This document shows positions 15,490 to 28,287 of a stretch of DNA of 64,000 nucleotides, piece after piece. Every line of letters begins with the position of its first letter. Position 1 is the first letter of the stretch. A program made the position numbers and the translations under genes. The DNA lies in NCBI GenBank assembly GCA_020160915.1, contig JAIUPK010000002.1:372001-436000 (forward strand), read 5' to 3'. This DNA is from Actinomycetota bacterium (GTDB lineage: Bacteria > Actinomycetota > Actinomycetes > Actinomycetales > Microbacteriaceae). The notes under the pieces are model-generated. The model saw nothing but the letters and a program-made list of their open reading frames with translations, was not told where the DNA came from and made no database searches.

Positions 15490-18400
15490 TTGGCTGCTGC
15501 GCGCACTGCGTCCACCAAAAAGTCCCCCAAGAACGGCCGCTCAGCTTCGCGGCTTTCTTTCGCCAAGATCACCGACACCCTGACGGTTCCCGATCTGCTT
15601 GCACTGCAGACCGAGAGCTTCGACTGGCTCGTCGGCAACGACATCTGGAAGCAGCGTGTCGCGGAGGGTGTCGCCGCAGGGCGCACCGACCTTCCGTCGC
15701 GCAGCGGTCTCGATGAGATCTTCGAGGAGATCTCCCCGATCGAGGATCTGGGCGAGACCATGCAGCTCTCGTTCACCGATCCTGAGCTCGAGGAGCCCAA
15801 GTACACGATCGACGAGTGCAAGGAGCGCGGCAAGACCTTCGCCGCTCCGCTCTACGTGAACGCCGAGTTCATGAACCACCTCACCGGTGAGATCAAGACC
15901 CAGACGGTCTTCATGGGCGACTTCCCGCTCATGACCGAGAAGGGCACGTTCATCATCAACGGCACCGAGCGTGTCGTCGTGTCCCAGCTCGTGCGCTCGC
16001 CCGGTGTCTACTTCGACCGCACTCCGGAGAAGCTGTCCGACAAGGACATCTACTCGGCCCGCATCATCCCGAGCCGTGGTGCCTGGCTCGAGTTCGAGAT
16101 CGACAAGCGCGATCAGGTCGGCGTGCGCATCGACCGCAAGCGCAAGCAGTCGGTCACCGTGTTCCTCAAGGCCCTGGGCCTGACGAGCGAGCAGATCCTC
16201 GAGGAGTTCAAGGGCTTCCCGTCGATCGAGCTCACCCTCGAGAAGGACTCCATCCTCACCAAGGAGGAGGCGCTCAAGGACATCTACCGCAAGTTGCGTC
16301 CGGGAGAGCAGGTTGCCGCCGAGGCCGCCCGCGCCCTCCTCGACAACTTCTACTTCAACACGAAGCGCTACGACCTCGCCAAGGTGGGTCGCTACAAGAT
16401 CAACCGCAAGCTGGGTCTCGACACCGACATCAAGCAGTCGGTACTCACCATCGAGGACATCATCGCGACGATCAAGTACCTCGTCGCGCTGCACGACACC
16501 TCGTCGCCCTACGTGACGGTGCACGACAACAGCCTGGCAACCATCAAGGGCATCCGCGATGGCAAGAAGGTCGACGTGCGTCTCGACGTGGACGACATCG
16601 ACCACTTCGGCAACCGTCGCATCCGCGCGGTCGGCGAGCTCATCCAGAACCAGGTTCGCACGGGTCTGTCCCGCATGGAGCGCGTCGTTCGCGAGCGCAT
16701 GACCACGCAGGACATCGAGGCCATCACGCCGCAGACGCTCATCAACGTGCGTCCGGTCGTTGCTGCGATCAAGGAGTTCTTCGGAACCAGCCAGCTGTCG
16801 CAGTTCATGGACCAGAACAACCCGCTCGCGGGTCTGACCCACAAGCGTCGACTGTCCGCGCTCGGCCCCGGTGGTCTCAGCCGCGAGCGTGCCGGCGTCG
16901 AGGTTCGTGACGTTCACCCCTCGCACTACGGCCGCATGTGCCCGATCGAGACCCCGGAAGGCCCGAACATCGGTCTGATCGGTTCGCTCGCATCGTTCGC
17001 TCGCATCAACGCGTTCGGGTTCATCGAGACCCCGTACCGTCGCGTCGTCAACGGCAAGGTCACCGACAAGATCGACTACCTCACCGCCAGTGAGGAAGAC
17101 GACTTCGTGGTCGCCCAGGCCAACGCGCCGCTGACCAGCGACGCCCACTTCGCCGAGCCCCGCGTGCTCGCGCGCAAGAAGGGCGGCGAGGTCGACCTCA
17201 TCCCGACCGAGCAGATCGGTTACATGGATGTCTCGCCCCGCCAGATGGTGTCGGTCGCGACGTCGCTCATCCCGTTCCTCGAGCACGACGACGCGAACCG
17301 CGCACTCATGGGTGCCAACATGCAGCGCCAGGCTGTGCCGCTGCTGCGCAGCGAGAGCCCGCTCGTCGGAACCGGTATGGAGGGCTTCGCAGCCATCGAC
17401 GCCGGCGATGTCGTCACCGCCGACAAGGCCGGTGTCGTCAGCGAGGTGTCGGCTGACGTCGTCACCATCCAGCTCGATGAGGGCGGCACGCAGGACTACT
17501 TCCTGCGCAAGTTCGACCGCTCCAACCAGGGTACGAGCTACAACAACCGCGTCATCGTGAGCGCGGGCGACCGCGTCGAGGCCGGCCAGGTCATCGCCGA
17601 TGGTCCCGCGACGGAGAACGGCGAGCTCGCGCTCGGCAAGAACCTCCTCGTCGCGTTCATGCCGTGGGAGGGTCACAACTTCGAAGACGCGATCATCCTC
17701 AGCCAGAACCTCGTGAAGGACGACGTGCTCTCGTCGATCCACATCGAGGAGTACGAGGTGGATGCCCGCGACACCAAGCTCGGCAAGGAGGAGATCACCC
17801 GTGACCTCCCCAACGTCAGCCCGGAGCTGCTTGCCGACCTCGACGAGCGCGGCATCATCCGCATCGGTGCCGAGGTTCGCCCCGGCGACATCCTCGTCGG
17901 CAAGGTCACGCCCAAGGGTGAGACCGAGCTGAGCGCCGAGGAGCGCCTGCTGCGCGCCATCTTCAACGAGAAGAGCCGCGAGGTGCGCGACACCTCGCTC
18001 AAGGTTCCTCACGGTGAAGAGGGAACGATCATCGCGGTCAAGGAGTTCAACGCCGACAACGACGACGAGCTCGGCTCGGGCGTCAACCAGCGCGTCGTGG
18101 TCTACATCGCCCAGAAGCGCAAGATCACCGCGGGCGACAAGCTCGCCGGTCGTCACGGCAACAAGGGCGTCATCTCGAAGATCCTGCCGGTGGAGGACAT
18201 GCCGTTCCTCGCCGACGGAACTCCGGTGGACATCATCCTCAACCCGCTCGGTATCCCCGGCCGCATGAACTTCGGCCAGGTGCTCGAGACTCACCTCGGG
18301 TGGGTCGCCAAGCAGGGCTGGGAGGTCGAGGGCACCCCGAAGTGGGCCGCCACGCTTCCGGATGCCGCACGTAGCGCCGCCCCGGGCACCAAGGTGGCAA

Positions 18401-19014
18401 CACCGGTGTTCGACGGTGCGCTGGAGGAGGAGATCGCGGGTCTGCTGAACTCGACGATCCCCACTCGCGACGGCGACCGGATGATCGACTCGACCGGAAA
18501 GACCCGTCTCTTCGACGGCCGTTCCGGTGAGCCGTTCCCCGAGCCCGTGTCGGTCGGCTACATGTACATCCTCAAGCTGCACCACCTCGTCGACGACAAG
18601 ATCCACGCGCGCTCGACGGGCCCGTACTCGATGATCACGCAGCAGCCGCTGGGTGGTAAGGCGCAGTTCGGTGGCCAGCGATTCGGTGAGATGGAGGTGT
18701 GGGCGCTCGAGGCATACGGTGCTGCGTACGCCCTCCAGGAGCTGCTGACGATCAAGTCCGACGACATCCTCGGCCGCGTCAAGGTGTACGAGGCGATCGT
18801 CAAGGGCGAGAACATCCAGGAGCCGGGCATCCCGGAGTCCTTCAAGGTGCTGATCAAGGAGATGCAGTCGCTGTGCCTGAACGTTGAGGTCCTCTCGGCC
18901 GACGGTACCGCTGTCAACCTGCGCGACACGGATGACGAGGTCTTCCGCGCTGCGGAGGAGCTGGGCATCAACATCTCCACGCGGTTCGAGTCCTCGTCGA
19001 TCGACGAGATCTAA
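15490..19014 (+). CDS. rpoB: DNA-directed RNA polymerase subunit beta
   Basis: The 1,174-residue protein is the full-length catalytic beta subunit of RNA polymerase. The rifampicin-binding cluster ([17 protein letters not shown] then [15 protein letters not shown], near residues 431-463) matches the sensitive wild-type pattern. Also visible are [32 protein letters not shown], the [13 protein letters not shown] motif and the C-terminal [24 protein letters not shown] clamp region. The start is TTG at 15490, eight bases after GGAGG; the next in-frame ATG lies far inside the conserved protein. rpoC follows after 47 bases. rplJ-rplL, often upstream of rpoB, are not here; an agmatinase-family gene takes that place. 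Confidence 0.98.
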   Translation: MAAARTASTKKSPKNGRSASRLSFAKITDTLTVPDLLALQTESFDWLVGNDIWKQRVAEGVAAGRTDLPSRSGLDEIFEEISPIEDLGETMQLSFTDPELEEPKYTIDECKERGKTFAAPLYVNAEFMNHLTGEIKTQTVFMGDFPLMTEKGTFIINGTERVVVSQLVRSPGVYFDRTPEKLSDKDIYSARIIPSRGAWLEFEIDKRDQVGVRIDRKRKQSVTVFLKALGLTSEQILEEFKGFPSIELTLEKDSILTKEEALKDIYRKLRPGEQVAAEAARALLDNFYFNTKRYDLAKVGRYKINRKLGLDTDIKQSVLTIEDIIATIKYLVALHDTSSPYVTVHDNSLATIKGIRDGKKVDVRLDVDDIDHFGNRRIRAVGELIQNQVRTGLSRMERVVRERMTTQDIEAITPQTLINVRPVVAAIKEFFGTSQLSQFMDQNNPLAGLTHKRRLSALGPGGLSRERAGVEVRDVHPSHYGRMCPIETPEGPNIGLIGSLASFARINAFGFIETPYRRVVNGKVTDKIDYLTASEEDDFVVAQANAPLTSDAHFAEPRVLARKKGGEVDLIPTEQIGYMDVSPRQMVSVATSLIPFLEHDDANRALMGANMQRQAVPLLRSESPLVGTGMEGFAAIDAGDVVTADKAGVVSEVSADVVTIQLDEGGTQDYFLRKFDRSNQGTSYNNRVIVSAGDRVEAGQVIADGPATENGELALGKNLLVAFMPWEGHNFEDAIILSQNLVKDDVLSSIHIEEYEVDARDTKLGKEEITRDLPNVSPELLADLDERGIIRIGAEVRPGDILVGKVTPKGETELSAEERLLRAIFNEKSREVRDTSLKVPHGEEGTIIAVKEFNADNDDELGSGVNQRVVVYIAQKRKITAGDKLAGRHGNKGVISKILPVEDMPFLADGTPVDIILNPLGIPGRMNFGQVLETHLGWVAKQGWEVEGTPKWAATLPDAARSAAPGTKVATPVFDGALEEEIAGLLNSTIPTRDGDRMIDSTGKTRLFDGRSGEPFPEPVSVGYMYILKLHHLVDDKIHARSTGPYSMITQQPLGGKAQFGGQRFGEMEVWALEAYGAAYALQELLTIKSDDILGRVKVYEAIVKGENIQEPGIPESFKVLIKEMQSLCLNVEVLSADGTAVNLRDTDDEVFRAAEELGINISTRFESSSIDEI

Positions 19015-19061
19015 CCCCTCACCCACGACTGAACTTTTCGAAACTAGAGAGAAGAAGCGAA

Positions 19062-22943
<3,882 letters not shown>

Positions 22944-22946
<3 letters not shown>

Positions 22947-22979
22947 TCCGCGCGGCGAGCACAGCTCGCCGCCGGACTA
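22944..22979 (+). terminator. rpoC downstream hairpin
   Basis: TAGTCCG..CGGACTA encloses a perfect CGGCGAGC-ACA-GCTCGCCG stem (22953-22971). It starts at the rpoC stop codon. There is no T-run, which is common for actinobacterial terminators. Confidence 0.65.
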
Positions 22980-23019
22980 GGTCGAGTGGCGGCCCCTTCC
23001 GGGCCGCTGTATCGAGATC
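22980..23019. repeat. Palindromic intergenic repeat, copy 5 (diverged)
   Basis: It begins GGTCGAGTGGCGGCC and ends GTATCGAGATC, with a GCGGCC..GGCCGC-type inner stem. It keeps the GGTCGAG and TATCGAGA ends of the family but differs more than the other copies. Confidence 0.6.
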
Positions 23020-23031
23020 TAGCGCTCCACA

Positions 23032-23066
23032 CGTTCGGCCCGTCGGCACTCCCGGCGGGCCGAACG
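23032..23066. terminator. Bidirectional hairpin between rpoC and the kinase operon
   Basis: CGTTCGGCCCG (23032-23042) pairs perfectly with CGGGCCGAACG (23056-23066), an 11-bp stem with a 13-base loop. It lies between convergent genes and can stop transcription from both sides. Confidence 0.65.
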
Positions 23067-23069
23067 CCG

Positions 23070-24083
23070 TTAAGCGATCGAACCCTCAGCGGCCCCGACG
23101 ACCTCGTTGCGAGAGCCGGTGGATCCATCCACGAGCAGCGTCGCGACGCCCTCGCGGCCGGGCGGGAGCAGGCGGGCCACTACGCGACCATCGTGCGCCT
23201 CACTCAGCGCGGCGCTGATGCGCGTGATCACCAGCTCCAGATCCTCCGGGCGCACCGCCGCCGGATCGCTGTCGTCCAGCAGCACGACATCGACTCCGCG
23301 GCGCCGCGCCTGACGGGCCGCTTCGATGATGGGCGGCACGCTGAGGCTTCTCGCTCGCAGCCCGTCCCGCAGTTCGGCTTCGGCCACGGCGAACTCGCGT
23401 CGATCCTCCTCGGTGAGCTCCGCCCCGCTGACGAGAAGGGTGAGCAGCGGGGTGGCGAAGGCGTCGAGCTCCGCAAGGCGGTTGTTGCGCTCGGCGGTTG
23501 CCGCGACATCCGCCGCCTCGATTGCCGCGCGCGCCGAGGTCTCGGCCGTCAACTGCTGGATGCTCGCCGCCGTGCGCTCGAGCCCGATCGCGAACAGCGT
23601 GCCGACCACCAGGATGGGGAACTGCTTGGCCGTGAGCAGCAGGGCGGTCCCCGCACCGACCGCGGTCGTCGCACCCCAGATCACGATCACCGCCGACAGC
23701 AGCACGAAGCCGATCCATGCCCAGACGGGTCGACCCCGCAGGCTGATGTAGAACAGCGCGGCGGTACCCGCGCCGAGGTACCACTGCGAGAACCCGCCCC
23801 CGGACTCCAGCTGCCACGAGACCAGGGCGGCGACGATCGGCCAGACGGCGATCACGACGAGCGTGGTGCGCAGCGACACCTTCTCCTGGGGGTCCAGGGT
23901 CAGCACCACGCACACGGCGGCGAAGAGCCCGATCGCCGCGACGGTGGGCCACGCGGTGCGCACCTCGTTCAGCGACCAGATCGCGAGCACGGTGAGCGTG
24001 GCGAAGTACAGCCACATCATCACGTGCGCACCGCGCCCGTTGAGCTTGATCATCTCGAGTTGCCGCGCCTCAGTCGCGCTCAT
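23070..24083 (-). CDS. Kinase-like membrane protein, third gene of a two-component operon
   Basis: The 337-residue protein has about five N-terminal membrane segments (MMWLYFATLTVLAIW, VAAIGLFAAVCVVL, TLVVIAVWPIVAALVSW, AWIGFVLLSAVIVIWGA, LLLTAKQFPILVVGTLFAIGL), then a coiled region (ARAAIEAADVAATAERNNRLAELDAFATPLL) and a C-terminal domain with LVITRISAALSEAHDGRVVARLLPPGREGVATLLVDG, which resembles the start of an ATPase domain but lacks the DxGxG motif. The DHp position has DAFATPLL rather than a phospho-accepting His. It may be an inactive accessory kinase that pairs with the upstream sensor. The ATG overlaps that gene by four bases (ATGA). Confidence 0.65.
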   Translation of the reverse strand: MSATEARQLEMIKLNGRGAHVMMWLYFATLTVLAIWSLNEVRTAWPTVAAIGLFAAVCVVLTLDPQEKVSLRTTLVVIAVWPIVAALVSWQLESGGGFSQWYLGAGTAALFYISLRGRPVWAWIGFVLLSAVIVIWGATTAVGAGTALLLTAKQFPILVVGTLFAIGLERTAASIQQLTAETSARAAIEAADVAATAERNNRLAELDAFATPLLTLLVSGAELTEEDRREFAVAEAELRDGLRARSLSVPPIIEAARQARRRGVDVVLLDDSDPAAVRPEDLELVITRISAALSEAHDGRVVARLLPPGREGVATLLVDGSTGSRNEVVGAAEGSIA

Positions 24084-25267
24084 GAGCTTGTCCAGGTGAG
24101 GGTGACGACCGTGCCGAGCCCCCGGCCGGAGTCGACGCGGGCGGAGCCACCCGCAATCGCGCCGAGCCGCCCGCGGATGCTCACCAGAATCCCGAGGCGG
24201 TGTGGAGCGACATCCCTCGGCTCGAATCCCTGTCCGTTGTCGGAAACGGTCACGGTGACGGCGGCATCGGTGAGCGAGATGGAAGCGCGCCTCGCCACGC
24301 CGTCGCCCCGATCGATGGCGTGCGTGAGACTGTTGCGCACAGCCTCCGATGTCGCCTCCGCGAATGCGGCGGCCACGTCCGGCGGAATCGGGCGCTGGCG
24401 CTGACCGGTCGTCACGAACTCGATGTCCGGCGCCACGTCCAGCACCACCGAGCGGATGCGCGCAACGAAGTCCTCGACAGACACGTCGTCGGTCGCCTGG
24501 TCGCGTCCGCCCCGCAGCTGCTCGAGCTGGGTCAGCGTCGTCTGGGCCTGTCGCCTGACGGACTCGTCGAGTCCACCCCGCGAGGCGTAGAACAGGGTCG
24601 CCATGACGTTGTCGTGCACCAACGCGTCGAGGCGGGCCTGCTCCTGGGCGCGGGAGGCGGCGGCGGCCGCGCTCGCAGACGTGGTGCGGGCGAGCTCGGT
24701 GGCCGCATCGAGCGCGTAGCCGTTGCGCATCGCGACCATGGCGAGCGCGGTGAAGATCGCGGCGAATGTCAGCGTGAAGAAGGTGTACTGCAGCGGCACG
24801 GTCCAGTCGTGCTGTCCCGACGACACCCATCGCACGGGCGCGATCACGATGGAGTTCACGGCCAGGTAGACCCACGCCCAGGCCGGGCGCCAGGCGATGG
24901 CGGCCGGCACGGTCCCGAGCGCTGTGACCTCCAGAGGCCACGGGGCGAGGCCCGCGGGCAGTGCGGCATTCAGCGCCGGCACCCATGCCACGACTGCGAG
25001 GAGGAAGACGATGGCGTAGGCGCCGAGCATCCGTCGCAGGGTGGGAAGACTCACGAACTGCCCGACCACCGCGATCACGACGGGGGTACCGAACAGCGCA
25101 ACGGCCGAGCCGATGTCGTACCAGGGGTACAGGTAGGGCAGCGACGAGATGATGGGCCCGAGCGAGAGGCCGAAGAAGACGAGCGTTGCGACGCCGGCCA
25201 CGAGGGTGATGGTGCGGGCGACCCGGGCCGCGGCCTGGGGTCCCGCGGGTGCGACGACGGGGTTCAC
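24080..25267 (-). CDS. Sensor histidine kinase (NarL-type system)
   Basis: The 395-residue protein has about six membrane segments in residues 1-180, then a dimerisation helix with LVHDNVMATL (probable phospho-accepting His218) and a HATPase_c domain: EAVRNSL (N-box, about 308-314), VSDNGQGF (about 342-348) and RLGILVSIRGRL (G2). The HD-N arrangement is that of HPK7-type kinases, which pair with LuxR-type regulators, matching the upstream gene. The signal is unknown; no large extracellular domain is present, so it may sense a membrane-related cue. The start is GTG, overlapping the response regulator by four bases (GTGA). Confidence 0.88.
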   Translation of the reverse strand: MNPVVAPAGPQAAARVARTITLVAGVATLVFFGLSLGPIISSLPYLYPWYDIGSAVALFGTPVVIAVVGQFVSLPTLRRMLGAYAIVFLLAVVAWVPALNAALPAGLAPWPLEVTALGTVPAAIAWRPAWAWVYLAVNSIVIAPVRWVSSGQHDWTVPLQYTFFTLTFAAIFTALAMVAMRNGYALDAATELARTTSASAAAAASRAQEQARLDALVHDNVMATLFYASRGGLDESVRRQAQTTLTQLEQLRGGRDQATDDVSVEDFVARIRSVVLDVAPDIEFVTTGQRQRPIPPDVAAAFAEATSEAVRNSLTHAIDRGDGVARRASISLTDAAVTVTVSDNGQGFEPRDVAPHRLGILVSIRGRLGAIAGGSARVDSGRGLGTVVTLTWTSS

Positions 25268-25923
25268 GGTTCCGGTGACGGCAGGATGCCGTCCTCGACG
25301 GCACGCTTGTACAGGTCGACCTTCGTCGCCGCCGGCCGTCCCGCGATCGCGTATTTGTAGCGGATTCTCCTGACGTACTCGGCGACGGTGGCCGCTGACA
25401 GCCCGGCGCGGTGCGCGACGGTCACCGACTTGTCACCCGCTGCGTACAGCGCGAGCACCTCCCGTTCCTTCGGGCTGAGTCCTGCAGAGCTCAGAAGCGG
25501 GTCAGCGTCGAGTGCGGCGGCCCACTCAGTGGTCGCGACGGTCGATCCGCGGGCGGCGCTGCGGATCGCCTCCAGGATCACGTCGCGCGACTCCGACTTG
25601 CGCACGATGCCCAGCACGCCGGCCCGGGACGCGGCACGCAGCTCGGCAGGATTGTCGGCGGCAGTGAAGGCAAGTACACGCGCATCGTGCTGCTGCAGCA
25701 GCGCGAGGTTTCGCTCGATCGTCGACCCATCGGAGAGTCGGATATCGAGCACAACCAGGTCGATCTCGCCGAGCCGGGGCACGAGGTCGTCGACGGTGAA
25801 CACGCTGGACACGAGGGTGATGTCCGGCTGGTCAGCGAGAAGGAAAGCGAAACCCAGCTGCACCGTCTCGTGGTCGTCGACATGCGCGATCCGCAGCGCG
25901 CCGACACCCGAGTCGCCTGCCAT
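25264..25923 (-). CDS. Response regulator, NarL/LuxR family
   Basis: The 219-residue protein has a receiver domain (IAHVDDHETVQLG with acidic pocket D16/D17, phospho-acceptor D60 in LVVLDIRLSDG, Thr in LAFTAAD, Lys in GIVRKSES) and a C-terminal LuxR-type helix-turn-helix (LSPKEREVLALYAAGDKSVTVAHRAGLSAATVAEYVRRIRYKY). The HTH is slightly unusual in having VAHRAGLSAATV in place of IAxxLxxSxxTV. The ATG at 25921-25923 is chosen because GAGAGGGG lies just upstream and the receiver begins immediately; longer frames upstream lack support. It is first in the three-gene operon. Confidence 0.9.
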   Translation of the reverse strand: MAGDSGVGALRIAHVDDHETVQLGFAFLLADQPDITLVSSVFTVDDLVPRLGEIDLVVLDIRLSDGSTIERNLALLQQHDARVLAFTAADNPAELRAASRAGVLGIVRKSESRDVILEAIRSAARGSTVATTEWAAALDADPLLSSAGLSPKEREVLALYAAGDKSVTVAHRAGLSAATVAEYVRRIRYKYAIAGRPAATKVDLYKRAVEDGILPSPEP

Positions 25924-26089
25924 GCCGGGCCCCTCTCGAGTGAGTGTCTTCAGATGAGGATGCCACGAATCCGGCGAGCGTGCCGTTGACCCCCGAACGG
26001 GTGTCATCGCATCGGACGACTGACGCCTTGAGGGGCAACCTGCCAGCATTCAGGAGGACCCTGAGATACCCGACCGGGAGCACCCACTC

Positions 26090-26527
26090 GTGAACCGACC
26101 TGCCATCCACGACCTTCTGGGCACAATCCTGTCCACGTGGTACCAGACGGCCGCCGCATGGGTGCCCCCGGGGGTCCTGTCCGAGCACACCTGCGACACC
26201 TGCTCGACGTCCCTCCTGGCCGACGCCGTCGACGTAGCGGCATGGCCTCACGACCTCATGCACGACCTCGCGACCGCGCTGAACCACGCCGTCGAGGAGA
26301 TCAGCGAGTCCTGGGCTGACGACGGATGCTCCGACGGCTTCGACGAGGACGGCCGCATGCTCTGCGTGTTCACCCTCGTGCGCACCACCGTCATGGAGCA
26401 CCGTGAGGATCTGCTCGATGTTCTGGCCGAGTGCGTGGAGCCGACGCTCGCCGAGTACCTCGAGATCGAGACCACCCGGGGCATCGCAAGTCTCGCCGAG
26501 TGGTCGAACGGCAACCCCGGCCGCTGA
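26090..26527 (+). CDS. Hypothetical protein with CDTC motif
   Basis: I do not recognise this 145-residue protein. It is acidic, with HTCDTCSTSLLADAVDVAAWPHDLMHDLATALNHAVEEI (a possible metal-binding His/Cys cluster) and later DDGCSDGFDEDGRMLCVF. No signal peptide or membrane segment is visible, so it is probably cytosolic. The start is GTG with CGGGAG upstream at some distance. It lies between the divergent two-component operon and the pilus locus with 84 bases to pilB, so a link to pilus control is possible but unproven. Confidence 0.55.
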   Translation: MNRPAIHDLLGTILSTWYQTAAAWVPPGVLSEHTCDTCSTSLLADAVDVAAWPHDLMHDLATALNHAVEEISESWADDGCSDGFDEDGRMLCVFTLVRTTVMEHREDLLDVLAECVEPTLAEYLEIETTRGIASLAEWSNGNPGR

Positions 26528-26611
26528 TCCCCCTGCCCCTCTATTGCGGGGCTAGTGGCGCCGACGCGCCGCGGATACCGTAGAGAGTCGCTATCACTGG
26601 GGGGTGAAGTC

Positions 26612-28279
26612 GTGGCGTCTCTAGCTGAGATACTGATTCTGCGGGGCGTCATGCCCATCGAGAGTCTCGACACCATGACGAGCGCTCGGGCCGACGAGGA
26701 GCACCTCGTTCTGGATCTACTCGAGCGCGGCGTCATCACCGAGGCCCAGCTCGCCTCGGCGCGTGCCGCCCAGGCGGGCCTTCCCTTCGTGGAGCTGCTC
26801 GACTTCCCGATCGACCACAGTGCGGTATCGAAGGTGCCGGCGGCGATGTGCCGCCGCTACGAGGTGCTGCCGATCGGCTACTCCGGTGGGTACCTCATCC
26901 TGGCGATGGTCGACCCGGGCAACGTCTTCGCGATCGACGACGTGCGAGCAGCCACCGGTCAGCAGGTCAAGTGCGTGGTTGCCGAGCGCAGTGACCTCAG
27001 GGCCGCTATCGACCGCTACCACCGCGCCGATGGCGAACTCTCGAGCCTGCGCACGGAGCTCGAGGAGGTCGCATCCGCCGACCTCGTGCGTCAGGACCAG
27101 AACGAGCCCAAGGAGGATGACGCGCCGATCGTGCGATTCGTCAACCTGCTCATCAGCCAGGGCATCCAGGACATGGCGTCGGACATCCACATCGAGCCCG
27201 GTGAGTACGACATGGGCGTGCGCTACCGCATCGACGGCGTCATGCACGAGATGCAGCGCGCCCCCAAGAACATTCAGAACGGCGTGATCTCGCGCCTCAA
27301 GATCATGGCCGACATCGACATCGCCGAGCGGCGTCGTCCACAGGACGGTCGCATGTCGGTCAGCCACGGCGGTCGCAAGATCGACCTCCGTGTGGCGACT
27401 CTGCCGACTGTCTGGGGTGAGAAGGTCGTCATGCGTATCCTCGACAACTCGTCGAGCGGCATGAGCATGGACGACCTGAACCTGCTTCCGCGCAACCTCG
27501 AGGTCTACAAGAAGTCGTACTCGAAGCCCTACGGGATGATCCTCATCACGGGCCCGACTGGTTCCGGTAAGTCGACCACGCTGTACACGACGCTGACGGC
27601 TGTTGCGCGTCCGGAGATCAACGTGATCACCGTCGAGGACCCGGTCGAGTACCGCATGAAGGGCATCAACCAGGTGCAGGTGAACCCGAAGGCCGGGCTC
27701 ACGTTCGCGAGCGCGCTGCGCAGCATCCTGCGTTCCGACCCCGATGTGGTGCTGCTGGGTGAGATCCGCGACCACGAGACAGCCCAGATCGCTATCGAGG
27801 CTTCGCTGACCGGCCACCTCGTGCTGTCGACCCTGCACACCAATGACGCGCCGAGTGCCGTGACCCGTCTGATCGAGATGGACATCGAGCCCTTCCTCGT
27901 CGGCTCCGCCCTCGATTGTGTTGTTGCCCAGCGACTGGCCCGCCGCCTCTGCGATCGGTGCAAGCAGTCGTACCAGCACGACCCGTACGAGCTCACGCAG
28001 CTCAACGTCGGGTACGACCCGTCGACGCCGCCACCCACCCTGTTCCGACCGGTGGGCTGCACGAACTGTTCCAAGACCGGCTACCGCGGTCGCATTGCCA
28101 TCCACGAGGTCATGACCGTCACCGAGGACATCGAGCGCCTCGCGGTGGCTCGCTCCTCGAGCGCCGAGATCGCGCGCCTGGCACGCCAGCAGGGCATGCT
28201 CACGCTGCGCGAGGACGGCTGGATGAAGGCCCAGATGGGCCTGACCTCGGTGGAAGAGATCTTGAGAGTTGTGGCCTAG
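26612..28279 (+). CDS. pilB: Type IV pilus assembly ATPase PilB
   Basis: The 555-residue protein has an N-terminal MshEN/T2SSE_N region (residues 1-140), the central GspE domain with DMASDIHIEP, Walker A GPTGSGKST (from residue 314), the Asp box, Walker B (RSDPDVVLLGEIRD), His box (TGHLVLSTLHTNDAPSAVTRL) and a zinc module with CDRCKQ and CTNCSKTGYRGR. It powers pilus extension. I chose GTG at 26612, behind GGGGGGTGAAG, so that the protein begins VASLAEILILRGVMP; an upstream frame from 26555 lacks a ribosome binding site. It starts the pilus operon; pilT follows after eight bases. Confidence 0.95.
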   Translation: MASLAEILILRGVMPIESLDTMTSARADEEHLVLDLLERGVITEAQLASARAAQAGLPFVELLDFPIDHSAVSKVPAAMCRRYEVLPIGYSGGYLILAMVDPGNVFAIDDVRAATGQQVKCVVAERSDLRAAIDRYHRADGELSSLRTELEEVASADLVRQDQNEPKEDDAPIVRFVNLLISQGIQDMASDIHIEPGEYDMGVRYRIDGVMHEMQRAPKNIQNGVISRLKIMADIDIAERRRPQDGRMSVSHGGRKIDLRVATLPTVWGEKVVMRILDNSSSGMSMDDLNLLPRNLEVYKKSYSKPYGMILITGPTGSGKSTTLYTTLTAVARPEINVITVEDPVEYRMKGINQVQVNPKAGLTFASALRSILRSDPDVVLLGEIRDHETAQIAIEASLTGHLVLSTLHTNDAPSAVTRLIEMDIEPFLVGSALDCVVAQRLARRLCDRCKQSYQHDPYELTQLNVGYDPSTPPPTLFRPVGCTNCSKTGYRGRIAIHEVMTVTEDIERLAVARSSSAEIARLARQQGMLTLREDGWMKAQMGLTSVEEILRVVA

Positions 28280-28287
28280 GGGGACCC

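Noticed and set aside
15541-19026. A 1,161-codon open frame antisense to rpoB
   Set aside because: It is a high-GC shadow frame. It lacks any recognisable domain, and its low-complexity composition follows from the rpoB codons.
26555-26611. Upstream start for pilB
   Set aside because: The extra 19 codons lack a ribosome binding site and do not fit the family start; GTG at 26612 has GGGGGGTGAAG.
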